Assembly: GCF_042680125.1 (NCBI RefSeq)
Contig: NZ_JBHTNY010000029.1
Source: Robinsoniella peoriensis
GTDB taxonomy: Bacteria; Bacillota; Clostridia; Lachnospirales; Lachnospiraceae
DNA: 64,000 nt
Direction: 5' to 3' (one strand)
Below are positions 24,928 to 34,337 of the stretch, one piece after another; position 1 is the first letter of the stretch; every line of letters starts with the position of its first letter. The translations under genes and the position numbers were made by a program. The notes beneath the pieces were generated by a model. It did not search any database, had not been told where the DNA came from, and saw only the letters and a program-made list of their open reading frames with translations.

Positions 24928-27039
24928 TTATACCTCAAATAATAAATCACCATAAGATGGCATAGGCCACTCCCCTTTATCCACAATCATCTCTAACTGA
25001 TCCACCGGAATACGAAGTCTGGCCATGGCTTTATCTACTTCTTGATAATAATACATAGCCTGTTCCTGGCCTGACGGCTTACTTGCTGCTATTTCTGTTA
25101 CTTCTTCCAGATGGGTAAGTTCCTTCTTCGTAACTGCAAGTAATTCGGTAGCCTCTTTCAGCAGCACTATGGAAACCTGAGCCTCTAACCCTGCCTGAAC
25201 TACTGCATTTACCGTGTCTGCAAGATTACGTATATAACGCAGCACTGCCGGAATAATATGTTTGCTGGCGATATCAATCATTGCCCTGGCTTCAATATTG
25301 ATTGCTTTAGAGTATCCCTCATATTGAATCTCAGCCCTGGATTCCAATTCCGGCTTTGTAAATACATTAAATTTACTGAATAATTCTATTGCTTTATCTG
25401 TTACAAGTGCAGGAATCGCTTCTACCATTGACGTGATATTAGGCAAACCTCTCCTCTTCGCTTCCTCCACCCACTCTTCGGAATATCCATTTCCATTAAA
25501 CACAATTTTCTCATGTTCGCTTGCATATTCTTTTATAAGATCATGCACTGCCAGATCAAAATCATCTGCTTTTTCTAATACTTCACAAGCCTCTGCAAAA
25601 GCTTCTGCTACAATAGTATTAATTACTACATTACATTCTGCTACAGAATCCCTTGATCCTACCATACGGAACTCAAATTTATTACCGGTAAAGGCAAACG
25701 GTGAGGTTCTGTTTCTGTCTGTTGCATCTTTGTTAAAGTCTGGTAATGTCTTAACACCTGTGTGAAGTCTTCCACCCTTCAAACTGTGCGTTGCTGTACC
25801 GGTACTAATCAGCTGAGTCAATACATCCTCTAACTGTTCCCCTAAAAATACAGAAATGATCGCCGGCGGTGCTTCATTGGCTCCTAAACGATGGTCATTT
25901 CCAACATCTGCTGCAGATTCGCGTAATAAATCCGCATGTATGTCCACTGCTTTAAGAATACAAGTCAGAATCAATAAAAACTGTATATTTTCGTGAGGTG
26001 TTTTACCTGGCTCCAAAAGGTTAATTCCATCATCGGTTGTAAGAGACCAATTATTATGTTTACCAGATCCATTTACGCCTGCAAAAGGCTTTTCATGAAG
26101 AAGGCACTGAAGCCCCTGTTTTTCAGCCACATGCTTCAATGTTTCCATAATAATCTGGTTATGATCTGCCGCTACGTTGCACTGTGCATAAATAGGTGCA
26201 AGTTCATGCTGGGCGGGAGCAACTTCATTATGCTGCGTCTTTGACGATACCCCCAGCTTCCAGAGTTCTACATTTACCTCTTTCATAAACTTGGCAATTC
26301 TCGGTCTGATGACGCCAAAATAATGATCATCCAATTCCTGTCCCTTTGGAGGCATCGCTCCAAATAACGTTCTCCCTGTAAAAATCAGGTCTTTTCTTTT
26401 TAAATAATTTTTTCTATCTACAATAAAATATTCCTGTTCAACGCCTACCGAAGGAGTGACTCTCTTAGATGTTGTATTGCCAAAAAGGCGGATCAGACGC
26501 AGTGCCTGTGTCTGTACAGCCTGCATCGAGCGTAAAAGCGGTGTCTTCTGGTCTAAGGCTTCTCCTGTATAGGAGCAAAAAGCAGTTGGGATACAGAGAA
26601 TTGCACCACCTTCATCTTCCCTTACAAATGCTGGAGACGTACAGTCCCACGCGGTATATCCTCTTGCTTCAAAAGTAGCACGAAGTCCGCCCGAAGGGAA
26701 AGAAGATGCATCCGGCTCTCCTTTAATCAACTCTTTTCCTGAAAACTCCATCAAAATGGAACCGTCTTGGTTTGGAGCTGTAATAAATGAATCGTGTTTT
26801 TCTGCAGTAAATCCCGTCAATGGCTGAAACCAGTGTGTATAATGGGTTGCACCTTTTTCTACTGCCCATTCTTTCATGGCAGCAGCAACCACTTCTGCTA
26901 TCATCGGATCCAGCTCTTTACCTTCATCAATTGTCTTATGTAACTCTTTATATACCTTTTTGGGAAGACGTTCCTGCATCACCTTATCATTGAATACATT
27001 CTGGCCAAACAATTCAGCTACATTTATATTATCGCTCAT
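24928..27039 (-). CDS. glnN: Type III glutamine synthetase (paralogue 1)
   Basis: A 703-residue GSIII that makes glutamine from glutamate, ammonia and ATP. Length (~700) and motifs separate it from the ~450-residue GSI. It has the N-terminal LPKKVYKELHKTIDEG, VEQEYFIVD with metal-binding Glu residues, KTQHNEVAPAQHELAPIY, the substrate motif NGSGKHNNWS, and TDRNRTSPFAFTGNKFEFR near residue 455. GGAGG precedes the ATG of MSDNINV. A promoter lies ~65 bases upstream. A second copy is encoded 2.7 kb away. Confidence 0.92.
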   Translation of the reverse strand: MSDNINVAELFGQNVFNDKVMQERLPKKVYKELHKTIDEGKELDPMIAEVVAAAMKEWAVEKGATHYTHWFQPLTGFTAEKHDSFITAPNQDGSILMEFSGKELIKGEPDASSFPSGGLRATFEARGYTAWDCTSPAFVREDEGGAILCIPTAFCSYTGEALDQKTPLLRSMQAVQTQALRLIRLFGNTTSKRVTPSVGVEQEYFIVDRKNYLKRKDLIFTGRTLFGAMPPKGQELDDHYFGVIRPRIAKFMKEVNVELWKLGVSSKTQHNEVAPAQHELAPIYAQCNVAADHNQIIMETLKHVAEKQGLQCLLHEKPFAGVNGSGKHNNWSLTTDDGINLLEPGKTPHENIQFLLILTCILKAVDIHADLLRESAADVGNDHRLGANEAPPAIISVFLGEQLEDVLTQLISTGTATHSLKGGRLHTGVKTLPDFNKDATDRNRTSPFAFTGNKFEFRMVGSRDSVAECNVVINTIVAEAFAEACEVLEKADDFDLAVHDLIKEYASEHEKIVFNGNGYSEEWVEEAKRRGLPNITSMVEAIPALVTDKAIELFSKFNVFTKPELESRAEIQYEGYSKAINIEARAMIDIASKHIIPAVLRYIRNLADTVNAVVQAGLEAQVSIVLLKEATELLAVTKKELTHLEEVTEIAASKPSGQEQAMYYYQEVDKAMARLRIPVDQLEMIVDKGEWPMPSYGDLLFEV

Positions 27040-27104
27040 CGTGTTCCTCCACTTTTCTATCATCGCCACAGGAATATGGCATCATTTTATTATTTGCTAT
27101 ACGC

Positions 27105-27133
27105 ATAATACCGTACTTTTTAAAAAATTGCAA
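27105..27133 (-). promoter_or_regulatory. Sigma-A promoter for glnN paralogue 1
   Basis: The minus strand reads TTGCAA, 17 bases, TATTAT, about 65 bases before the start codon. No terminator-like structure lies between it and the gene, unlike paralogue 2. Confidence 0.65.
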
Positions 27134-27253
27134 GTAAATCACACGAATTTTGCTTGTGCATGTACTATTACATATTGTTATATGGATTATAATCATTTAC
27201 TATTAATGACATCTTTTTCAATCTTATCCTCTTTCCACCAATATATTTTATAC

Positions 27254-28247
27254 CTTGATTTTTATTCAAATAATCTGATACTTTTCCAACAAATCCTGCC
27301 TTTTATCTTGCTCACATGCAAATTCAAAAAATTCCTTTGTTTTTCCATCCTCAAACATCTTTTTTGCCAATTGCCTCATAAGTTCAAAACCCATTAACTC
27401 TCCTCTTTTTTCTCCTCTTTGCTCCCCTTCTAATATCATTTCATCTATTGCCTTACACATATCTATCCCTCCTTCATCTGTTTTAGCTAATCTTTCAAAT
27501 TCCAACAACTGCTTCTTATGCATAAATACTGCCGCAACTTCATATGCATCTGATGCCATATTTTTGTAATGTTCTTTATTTTTTTCTATAAACTCCTTAA
27601 ATCCCTGCTTCGAATCCTTATTCTGAATCAGTCCAAATACTGCCTTTAAATCCGTCTCAAACTTCTCATAGTCTTTTATCTTACAAATGTTTATTACCCG
27701 TATCCAATAATCCGGTATGTACTGCCTTAAAAACTCTTTATCTACCTCATCCCCAAACATATCAAACACTGACATCGGCCCATCCCATTCTTCCTCACCA
27801 TAATATACTACTTGAGTCATAACAGGAGATATCGTATCTGTTTTTCTCATTCCCGACAAATATTCTGTCCCATCCATTTTGTCTTTGTTCTTTTTATGCT
27901 GCTTCTTCAAAGCGCTGACCTGGTCATTGTAAGTCAAAGCATCATACAGCATGCACCTCAACGGCATTGCATAATGTATTTTCATCTGGTTTTCCATACC
28001 TAAAATCATGAACCGAATACCGGTTTTACCGGATACCTTTTTTACAATATCTCTAGTTCGCTTTATTACACCAATATCTCCTTCTTCTCCATGTAATGCC
28101 ATCCCGGAAAGTGGATTTATATCCGACAACTCTTCCGGGGAAATTCTCATTTTTCCCCGAAACACCTGATGGTTATATAGGTCTGCAAATCTTTCGTTAT
28201 CTGATAAATACTTATTAATGATTACATCATTTTTCAATACGCTGCTA
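27254..28247. repeat. Tandem duplication unit 1 (Rpn-family gene)
   Basis: This ~1-kb unit holds one Rpn-family gene and is almost identical over its whole length to the unit at 28274-29279, in the same orientation with a 26-base spacer. Similarity extends past both ends of the gene. Confidence 0.85.
27266..28237 (-). CDS. Rpn/PD-(D/E)XK nuclease-family protein, copy 1
   Basis: A 323-residue protein of the Rpn-type recombination-promoting nuclease / PD-(D/E)XK transposase-like group common in gut Clostridia. It opens with NKYLSDNERFADLYNHQVFRGK. The core IRFMILGMENQMKIHYAMPLR carries an ExQ form of the nuclease motif, and a Glu/Gly/Arg-rich EGEQRGEKRGE tail region is followed by a helical end. 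It is nearly identical to the next gene. It differs mainly in that tail, where this copy lacks four residues, plus scattered single changes such as Asp for Ala near residue 121. Confidence 0.8.
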   Translation of the reverse strand: MKNDVIINKYLSDNERFADLYNHQVFRGKMRISPEELSDINPLSGMALHGEEGDIGVIKRTRDIVKKVSGKTGIRFMILGMENQMKIHYAMPLRCMLYDALTYNDQVSALKKQHKKNKDKMDGTEYLSGMRKTDTISPVMTQVVYYGEEEWDGPMSVFDMFGDEVDKEFLRQYIPDYWIRVINICKIKDYEKFETDLKAVFGLIQNKDSKQGFKEFIEKNKEHYKNMASDAYEVAAVFMHKKQLLEFERLAKTDEGGIDMCKAIDEMILEGEQRGEKRGELMGFELMRQLAKKMFEDGKTKEFFEFACEQDKRQDLLEKYQII

Positions 28248-28273
28248 ATTCCTCCATTTATGACACTTTATCT

Positions 28274-29279
28274 TTGATTTTTATTCAAATAATCTGATAC
28301 TTTTCCAACAAATCCTGCCTTTTATCTTGCTCACATGCAAATTCAAAAAATTCCTTTGTTTTTCCATCCTCAAACATCTTTTTTGCCAATCGCCCCATAA
28401 GTTCAAGACCTATTAACTCTCCTTTGTGTTTTCCCTTTTGTTCTCCTCTTTGCTCCCCTTCTAATATCATTTCATCTATTGCCTTACACATATCTATCCC
28501 TCCTTCATCTGTTTTAGCTAATCTTTCAAATTCCAACAACTGCTTCTTATGCATAAATACTGCCGCAACTTCATATGCATCTGATGCCATATTTTTGTAA
28601 TGTTCTTTATTTTTTTCTATAAACTCCTTAAATCCCTGCTTCGAATCCTTATTCTGAATCAGTCCAAATACTGCCTTTAAATCCGTCTCAAACTTCTCAT
28701 AGTCTTTTATCTTACAAATGTTTATTACCCGTATCCAATAATCCGGTATGTACTGCCTTAAAAACTCTTTATCTACCTCATCCCCAAACATATCAAACAC
28801 TGACATCGGCCCATCCCATTCTTCTTCTCCATAATATACTACTTGAGTCATAACAGGAGATATCGTATCTGTTTTTCTCATTCCCGACAAATATTCTGTC
28901 CCAGCCATTTTGTCTTTGTTCTTTTTATGCTGCTTCTTCAAAGCGCTGACCTGGTCATTGTAAGTCAAAGCATCATACAGCATGCACCTCAACGGCATTG
29001 CATAATGTATTTTCATCTGGTTTTCCATACCTAAAATCATGAACCGAATACCGGTTTTGCCGGATACCTTTTTTACAATATCCCTAGTTCGCTTTATTAC
29101 ACCAATATCTCCTTCTTCTCCATGTAATGCCATCCCGGAAAGTGGATTTATATCCGACAACTCTTCCGGTGAAATTCTCATTTTTCCCCGAAACACCTGA
29201 TGGTTATATAGGTCTGCAAATCTTTCGTTATCTGATAAATATTTATTAATGATTAAATCATTTTTCAATACTCTGCTAT
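28274..29279. repeat. Tandem duplication unit 2 (Rpn-family gene)
   Basis: Partner of the unit at 27254-28247. Very few base differences suggest recent duplication or ongoing gene conversion. Confidence 0.85.
28285..29268 (-). CDS. Rpn/PD-(D/E)XK nuclease-family protein, copy 2
   Basis: A 327-residue twin of the preceding gene with the same ExQ nuclease core (GMENQMK). The charged tail reads EQRGEQKGKHKGELIG, four residues longer, which points to expansion or contraction of an imperfect RGEQ/KGE repeat. No DNA-binding domain or terminal inverted repeats mark it as a classical insertion sequence. Both copies lie between two glnN genes. Confidence 0.8.
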   Translation of the reverse strand: MKNDLIINKYLSDNERFADLYNHQVFRGKMRISPEELSDINPLSGMALHGEEGDIGVIKRTRDIVKKVSGKTGIRFMILGMENQMKIHYAMPLRCMLYDALTYNDQVSALKKQHKKNKDKMAGTEYLSGMRKTDTISPVMTQVVYYGEEEWDGPMSVFDMFGDEVDKEFLRQYIPDYWIRVINICKIKDYEKFETDLKAVFGLIQNKDSKQGFKEFIEKNKEHYKNMASDAYEVAAVFMHKKQLLEFERLAKTDEGGIDMCKAIDEMILEGEQRGEQKGKHKGELIGLELMGRLAKKMFEDGKTKEFFEFACEQDKRQDLLEKYQII

Positions 29280-29769
29280 ACCCTCCCTAAAAGTTTTTAT
29301 GAAATACGAACATCATCTTAATCTGGCAGATTAAAACTAGGATCTTTTTTCTATATCATACTGCATCATAAACCAAATTCCGGTTTAGCTAATAATAATA
29401 TACTCAATATTCAATTCTATTTATTTAAATGAAAAAATTTGGCAGAAACGCCGTTGAATAAAAGATTTTATACTTTATGAAACAAGTCTAACACAAACGT
29501 CTATATATTTCAAGAGATTATTTTAAATATTTTTCATTGCAACATATTGATTTACCTTGGTTTTTCTAACATCCTTTTTTACAAAGCCGGCAGTACTACA
29601 TACATTTTTTACCCATACAGATATTAGAGAAATTAATTAACTTAATAAACCTTGTTTTTTCTACCGGCTTTGTATAAAATTATCTATAGCGAAATGAATT
29701 GGTATTTCATTTCTAAGTCAACGCTCCGCCCTCAATGGCACTTTAAAGGCGGAGCATTATGAAGCTTTA
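29269..29769. other. Gene-free 501-bp region between the Rpn pair and glnN paralogue 2
   Basis: AT-rich. It holds an 11-bp inverted pair (TACAAAGCCGG at 29580-29590 with its complement at 29664-29674) and a hairpin GCTCCGCC/GGCGGAGC at 29723-29755 just after the glnN stop. The hairpin has no T-run, so termination there is uncertain. Confidence 0.5.
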
Positions 29770-31881
29770 CTATACTTCGAAGATTAGGTCTCCATAAGAT
29801 GGCATTGGCCACAACTCTTTATTCACAATCATTTCCAACTGGTCGACAGGCATACGCAATGCGTCCATGGCAGGCATTACTTCTTCATGAAAATATCTTG
29901 CCTGTTCTTCGCCTTCTGCTTTTTGTGCGGCAATTGAGGTCACTTCTGACAATTTATCCAATGCATTTTCTGCTGCTTCCAGCAAGTCACTGGTCTTATC
30001 TAGTAATCTGGATTGCACTTTTGCTTTGGCTCCTGCTTCTTTTACAGACACAATAGTATCCGCAAGCTCTTTCGTATAATGAATTACTGCAGGTATTATC
30101 TGTTTTCCTGCAATGTCAATCATTGTTTTCGCTTCAATATTAATCGCTTTTGCATAAGCCTCATATTGGATCTCCACACGGGACTCCAGTTCCGCCCTGG
30201 TAAATACTCCAAATTTAGCAAATAAATCCACAGCTTTATCTGAAACAAGTGCAGGAATCGCATCTACCATGGATTTGATATTCGGCAGACCTCTGCGCTC
30301 TGCTTCTGCTACCCATTCATCAGAATAGCCGTTTCCATTAAAGACAATTCTCTGATGATTTGTTGCATATTCTTTGATCAGATCATGTACTGCAATGTCA
30401 AAATCTTTCGCCTTTTCCAAAACATCACATGCCTCAGCAAATGCTTCAGCGACTATTGTGTTCAACACGATATTCGGTGAAGCAATGGAATCCCTGGATC
30501 CTACCATTCGGAATTCGAACTTGTTTCCCGTAAACGCAAAAGGTGAGGTTCTGTTGCGATCCGTAGCATCTTTTGTAAAATCAGGAAGTGTCTTTACACC
30601 GGTATGCAGAACTTCACCTTTAATGCTCTTGGTCGCCATCCCGGTACTAATCAGCTGTTCCAGTACATCTTCCAGCTGCTCACCCAGAAATACGGAAATA
30701 ATTGCAGGGGGCGCCTCATTTGCTCCCAATCTGTGGTCATTTCCAACATCTGCCGCAGATTCACGCAGAAGATCCGCATGTTTATCCACTGCTTTTAGAA
30801 TACAGGTAAGCACCAGTAAGAACTGAATATTCTCATGAGGCGTTTTTCCAGGATCCAGCAGATTAATACCATCATCAGTGGTAATTGACCAGTTATTGTG
30901 CTTACCGGAACCATTTACCCCTGCAAATGGCTTCTCATGAAGGAGACACTGTAAACCATGCTGGCAAGCCACCTTCTTCAATACTTTCATAACAATCTGA
31001 TTATGATCCACCGCTACATTTGCCTCTGCATAAATCGGCGCTAATTCATGCTGTGCCGGTGCAACTTCATTATGCTGTGTCTTTGAAGCAACACCTAATT
31101 TCCACAATTCCTCATTTACGTCTTTCATATAAGATGCTACTCTCTGACGGATTGTTCCGAAATAGTGATCATCCAGTTCCTGCCCCTTCGGAGGCATCGC
31201 TCCGAATAAAGTACGTCCCGTAAATATCAGATCTTTTCTCTTCAAATATTTTTGTTTATCCACCAGAAAATATTCCTGTTCCGGTCCAACGCAAGCGGAC
31301 ACTTTCCTGGAAGTGATATTTCCAAATAATTTCAAAAGACGTATCGCCTGATCGTTGATGGCCTGCATAGATCTTAAAAGCGGTGTTTTTTTATCCAATG
31401 CTTCACCTGTATAGGAACAAAAAGCTGTCGGAATGCAAAGAATTGCTCCTGCAGCATCTTCCCTGACATATGCCGGAGAAGTACAATCCCAGGCTGTATA
31501 TCCCCTGGCCTCAAATGTTGCCCGCAGACCGCCGGAGGGGAAGGAGGATGCATCCGGTTCTCCCTTGATCAGTTCTTTACCGGAAAACTCCATAAGCACT
31601 GTGCCGTCTGCCCTGGGTGCGGTTATAAATGAATCATGCTTCTCAGCCGTAACACCTGTCAGCGGATGAAAAATGTGGGTATAGTGGGTAGCTCCTTTAT
31701 CCACAGCCCAGTTCTTCATCGCTTCTGCAACCACATCAGCAACCGCAGGATCTAATTCCTTGCCTTCATCAATTGTCTTTCTTAATTCTTTATATACTTT
31801 TTTTGGCAGACGTTCCTGCATCACCTTATCACTAAATACATTTTCGCCAAATATCTCCGTTACATTTATTAATTTACTCAT
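29770..31881 (-). CDS. glnN: Type III glutamine synthetase (paralogue 2)
   Basis: A 703-residue GSIII with the same length and motifs as paralogue 1 (KTQHNEVAPAQHELAPIY, NGSGKHNNWS, TDRNRTSPFAFTGNKFEFR). It diverges most in the C-terminal helical region and near VGPEQEYFLVD. GGAGG precedes the ATG of MSKLINV; the longer in-frame extension runs back into the leader terminator and is rejected. Transcription probably depends on reading through a terminator in the leader (31906-31941), which suggests conditional expression in response to nitrogen status. Confidence 0.92.
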   Translation of the reverse strand: MSKLINVTEIFGENVFSDKVMQERLPKKVYKELRKTIDEGKELDPAVADVVAEAMKNWAVDKGATHYTHIFHPLTGVTAEKHDSFITAPRADGTVLMEFSGKELIKGEPDASSFPSGGLRATFEARGYTAWDCTSPAYVREDAAGAILCIPTAFCSYTGEALDKKTPLLRSMQAINDQAIRLLKLFGNITSRKVSACVGPEQEYFLVDKQKYLKRKDLIFTGRTLFGAMPPKGQELDDHYFGTIRQRVASYMKDVNEELWKLGVASKTQHNEVAPAQHELAPIYAEANVAVDHNQIVMKVLKKVACQHGLQCLLHEKPFAGVNGSGKHNNWSITTDDGINLLDPGKTPHENIQFLLVLTCILKAVDKHADLLRESAADVGNDHRLGANEAPPAIISVFLGEQLEDVLEQLISTGMATKSIKGEVLHTGVKTLPDFTKDATDRNRTSPFAFTGNKFEFRMVGSRDSIASPNIVLNTIVAEAFAEACDVLEKAKDFDIAVHDLIKEYATNHQRIVFNGNGYSDEWVAEAERRGLPNIKSMVDAIPALVSDKAVDLFAKFGVFTRAELESRVEIQYEAYAKAINIEAKTMIDIAGKQIIPAVIHYTKELADTIVSVKEAGAKAKVQSRLLDKTSDLLEAAENALDKLSEVTSIAAQKAEGEEQARYFHEEVMPAMDALRMPVDQLEMIVNKELWPMPSYGDLIFEV

Positions 31882-31905
31882 ATCTGATCCTCCATTTTCC
31901 TGCAC

Positions 31906-31941
31906 AAAAAAAGGGCACTCCACCTATGGCGGAACACCCTT
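31906..31941 (-). terminator. Leader (attenuator) terminator of glnN paralogue 2
   Basis: On the minus strand AAGGGTGTTCCGCC pairs along its whole length with GGTGGAGTGCCCTT (several G-U), loop ATA, followed by seven T. It lies ~12 bases upstream of the GGAGG of glnN and downstream of its promoter at 31982-32010, so it must be bypassed for expression. Its 5' arm overlaps a competing small hairpin GAAC-AAGGGT-GTTC whose six-base loop has A1 and G4, the pattern bound by ANTAR antiterminators. Confidence 0.8.
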
Positions 31942-31981
31942 GTTCACTCTTTAATCGCTTATCAATTTTTAATCTGAATAT

Positions 31982-32010
31982 AAAATACCCTACTTTGAGT
32001 AAAAATGCAA
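31982..32010 (-). promoter_or_regulatory. Sigma-A promoter for glnN paralogue 2
   Basis: The minus strand reads TTGCAT, 17 bases, TATTTT. It gives a leader of about 95 bases that contains two small hairpins and the terminator. Confidence 0.6.
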
Positions 32011-32066
32011 GCAAATTTTTATGTTTTTTGAATATTTTTCGTTACCGGCATACTTCGTGTCTGTTC

Positions 32067-32930
32067 TTATGCCTGGTTAACAGATCCGAATAATTCCATT
32101 TTTTCTTTCACAGTTGCTTTGATTGCTTCTGTTCCAGGAGCTAATAATTTACGTGGGTCAAATCCTTTTCCCTGTAAATCTTTACCTTCTTCGATATATT
32201 TACGTGTAGCTTCTGCAAAAGAAAGCTGGCATTCTGTGTTTACGTTGATCTTAGCAACACCTAAGTCGATTGCTTTTTTGATCATGTCTTCCGGAATACC
32301 TGTACCACCGTGAAGAACTAATGGCATTGAGCCAGTTAATTTCTGAACAGCGTCTAATGTTTCAAAGCTTAAGCCTTTCCAGTTTGCAGGATATTTTCCA
32401 TGGATATTTCCAATACCAGCTGCTAACATATCTACACCAAGATCTGCAATTCTCTTGCATTCTTCCGGATCAGCACATTCGCCTGCTCCAACAACGCCGT
32501 CTTCTTCACCGCCGATAGAACCTACTTCTGCTTCCAGAGACATTCCTTTTTCTTTACAGATCTCAACTAATTTCTTAGTATTTGCAACGTTTTCTTCGAT
32601 TGGGCTGTGAGAACCATCATACATAATAGATGAGAAACCAGCTTCGATACATTTCATACAGCCTTCGAAGCTGCCATGATCTAAGTGAAGAGCAACCGGT
32701 ACAGTAATGTTTAATTCTTCCATCATACCGTTTACCATTCCTACTACGGTCTTGTAACCTGTCATATATTTACCAGCGCCTTCTGATACACCTAAAATAA
32801 CCGGTGAATTACACTCCTGCGCTGTCACGAGAACTGCCTTTGTCCACTCCAGGTTATTGATATTAAACTGACCTACTGCGTAGTGGCCTGCTTTTGCTTT
32901 GTCTAACATTTCTTTTGCTGATACTAACAT
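32067..32930 (-). CDS. fba: Class II fructose-1,6-bisphosphate aldolase
   Basis: A 287-residue zinc-dependent aldolase of glycolysis and gluconeogenesis, splitting fructose 1,6-bisphosphate into dihydroxyacetone phosphate and glyceraldehyde 3-phosphate. Motifs are QFNINNLEWTKA near the N-terminus, ALHLDHGSFE (catalytic Asp and zinc His near residue 82), EAEVGSIGGEED, HGKYPANW and LVLHGGTGIPE. The start at MLVSAKEML is chosen because the first in-frame ATG overlaps the GGAGG itself. Confidence 0.95.
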   Translation of the reverse strand: MLVSAKEMLDKAKAGHYAVGQFNINNLEWTKAVLVTAQECNSPVILGVSEGAGKYMTGYKTVVGMVNGMMEELNITVPVALHLDHGSFEGCMKCIEAGFSSIMYDGSHSPIEENVANTKKLVEICKEKGMSLEAEVGSIGGEEDGVVGAGECADPEECKRIADLGVDMLAAGIGNIHGKYPANWKGLSFETLDAVQKLTGSMPLVLHGGTGIPEDMIKKAIDLGVAKINVNTECQLSFAEATRKYIEEGKDLQGKGFDPRKLLAPGTEAIKATVKEKMELFGSVNQA

Positions 32931-33019
32931 CTCTATTACCTCCATATGATATATTTAAAGCCTCATTAAAAAATTGTCTATGCGACCATTATAACCTATC
33001 TTTGAATAAAAATAAACTA

Positions 33020-33907
33020 TTATTTTACAATAATGGGAATTGCCTGCTTGTGATTGATGATCTCAACATGCTTGTGATCCCCGCCAAATTCGCCATCCAG
33101 CGTCCAAGGAATCTCTTCCTCTGCCTCCATAACGATATAGTCCGTCTTAAACGAATGTATATATTTGGAATTTACTTCTTTCATAAGCAGAGCCCCTATA
33201 ATCTCCTGAAGCTCCAATGGATTCTGGGGAGTACGGATTAACGTCACCTCATAGACACCATCATTTAACTTTACATGTTTTCCTGTCATGTTCCGGAATC
33301 CGCCAACAGAATCTGAGTTGGTGATCATTCCATAAATAAAATCCCCTTCTATGGTCTCATCATTTGCTTCTATCTTCATTTTATAAGATTTAATTCCATA
33401 AAGCCGCTTCACGCCCTCCAGTACATATGCCAGATGCCCTAAAATGTTCTTTAGCTCCTGTCTCGTCTGGTATGATACATCTGTAAAAATTCCAAATGCA
33501 GCAATATAAACAAAATAATCATCATTAAAAGAGCCAACATCACAAAGGTAAGGCATTCCATCCATAATATCCTGTGCCGCCTTAACCATATTCTTTGAAA
33601 GCTTCAGACTATTGGCAAAATCATTGGTACTTCCCGCAGGAATATACCCTACCGGGCAATCAGCACCGCTTTCCATCATTCCCGTAATTATCTCGTCCAG
33701 CGTTCCGTCTCCTCCGCTGCAGACAACCATGTCATATTCACTGGCACGTTCCTTTGTCATCTTGCAGGCATCCAGAAAGCTCTGCGTCGTATAGGAATGT
33801 ACATCATAACCTCCTTTGACGAAAATATCAATTATCTCCAGAAGTTTATTCTTAATAAGACCTTTACCTGATTTGGGATTGATTATAAATAGCATTTTCT
33901 TTTTCAT
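33020..33907 (-). CDS. Diacylglycerol/lipid kinase family protein (YegS/DagK-like)
   Basis: A 295-residue lipid kinase of the DAGK catalytic family. Features are the N-terminal LFIINPKSGKG, the nucleotide motif VCSGGDGTLDEIITGMM near residue 57, PAGSTNDFANSL, and the C-terminal WTLDGEFGGD. It probably phosphorylates diacylglycerol in membrane lipid turnover. The ATG at MKKKMLF follows GAGGTG; the longer frame would need a TTG that overlaps that site. Confidence 0.88.
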   Translation of the reverse strand: MKKKMLFIINPKSGKGLIKNKLLEIIDIFVKGGYDVHSYTTQSFLDACKMTKERASEYDMVVCSGGDGTLDEIITGMMESGADCPVGYIPAGSTNDFANSLKLSKNMVKAAQDIMDGMPYLCDVGSFNDDYFVYIAAFGIFTDVSYQTRQELKNILGHLAYVLEGVKRLYGIKSYKMKIEANDETIEGDFIYGMITNSDSVGGFRNMTGKHVKLNDGVYEVTLIRTPQNPLELQEIIGALLMKEVNSKYIHSFKTDYIVMEAEEEIPWTLDGEFGGDHKHVEIINHKQAIPIIVK

Positions 33908-34091
33908 AACATAACACCTCAATACCCCTCTAATGTATGAACCTATTCTACTACCAAAGTTTCACAGATGCAATCATTTTGTTTTTAGAAAAAATTACAT
34001 GAATTAAACCATTTCAAACTAGTTGCAGTGTACCGGTTTTCATTTTCTTTAGATTATGCTATACTGTCCTGAGAAAAGGAGGTGTGATACA

Positions 34092-34334
34092 ATGATATAT
34101 AAGACAAAAGGGGTCTGTTCACAGGCAATTGATTTTGAGTTAGACGGCGATACCATCAAAAAAGTAACTTTTGTTGGCGGCTGCTCCGGTAATACTCAGG
34201 GCGTTGCGCGTCTTGTTGAAGGAATGAACGTGGACGAAGCCATACAAAAACTGGAGGGCATTAAATGCGGTCCAAGACCTACATCCTGTCCCGATCAGCT
34301 TGCAAAAGCTTTAAAGGAAGCAACCGGGAAATAA
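34092..34334 (+). CDS. TSCPD domain protein (TIGR03905-like)
   Basis: An 80-residue small protein formed by a single TSCPD domain. It begins MIYKTKGVCSQAIDFELD, then FVGGCSGNTQGVARLVEGM, and ends with GPRPTSCPDQLAKAL carrying the name-giving Thr-Ser-Cys-Pro-Asp. The domain also occurs at the end of some ribonucleotide reductases; the role of the stand-alone form is not known. AAGGAGGTG gives the start. Confidence 0.85.
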   Translation: MIYKTKGVCSQAIDFELDGDTIKKVTFVGGCSGNTQGVARLVEGMNVDEAIQKLEGIKCGPRPTSCPDQLAKALKEATGK

Positions 34335-34337
34335 AAT

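Noticed and set aside
27266..29268. The Rpn pair as a composite insertion sequence
   Set aside because: No terminal inverted repeats, target duplications or DDE transposase were found; it is better described as a tandem duplication.
30374..30826. 150-codon plus-strand frame opposite glnN paralogue 2
   Set aside because: Antisense shadow; low-complexity Ser-rich product, and similar shadows occur opposite glnN paralogue 1.
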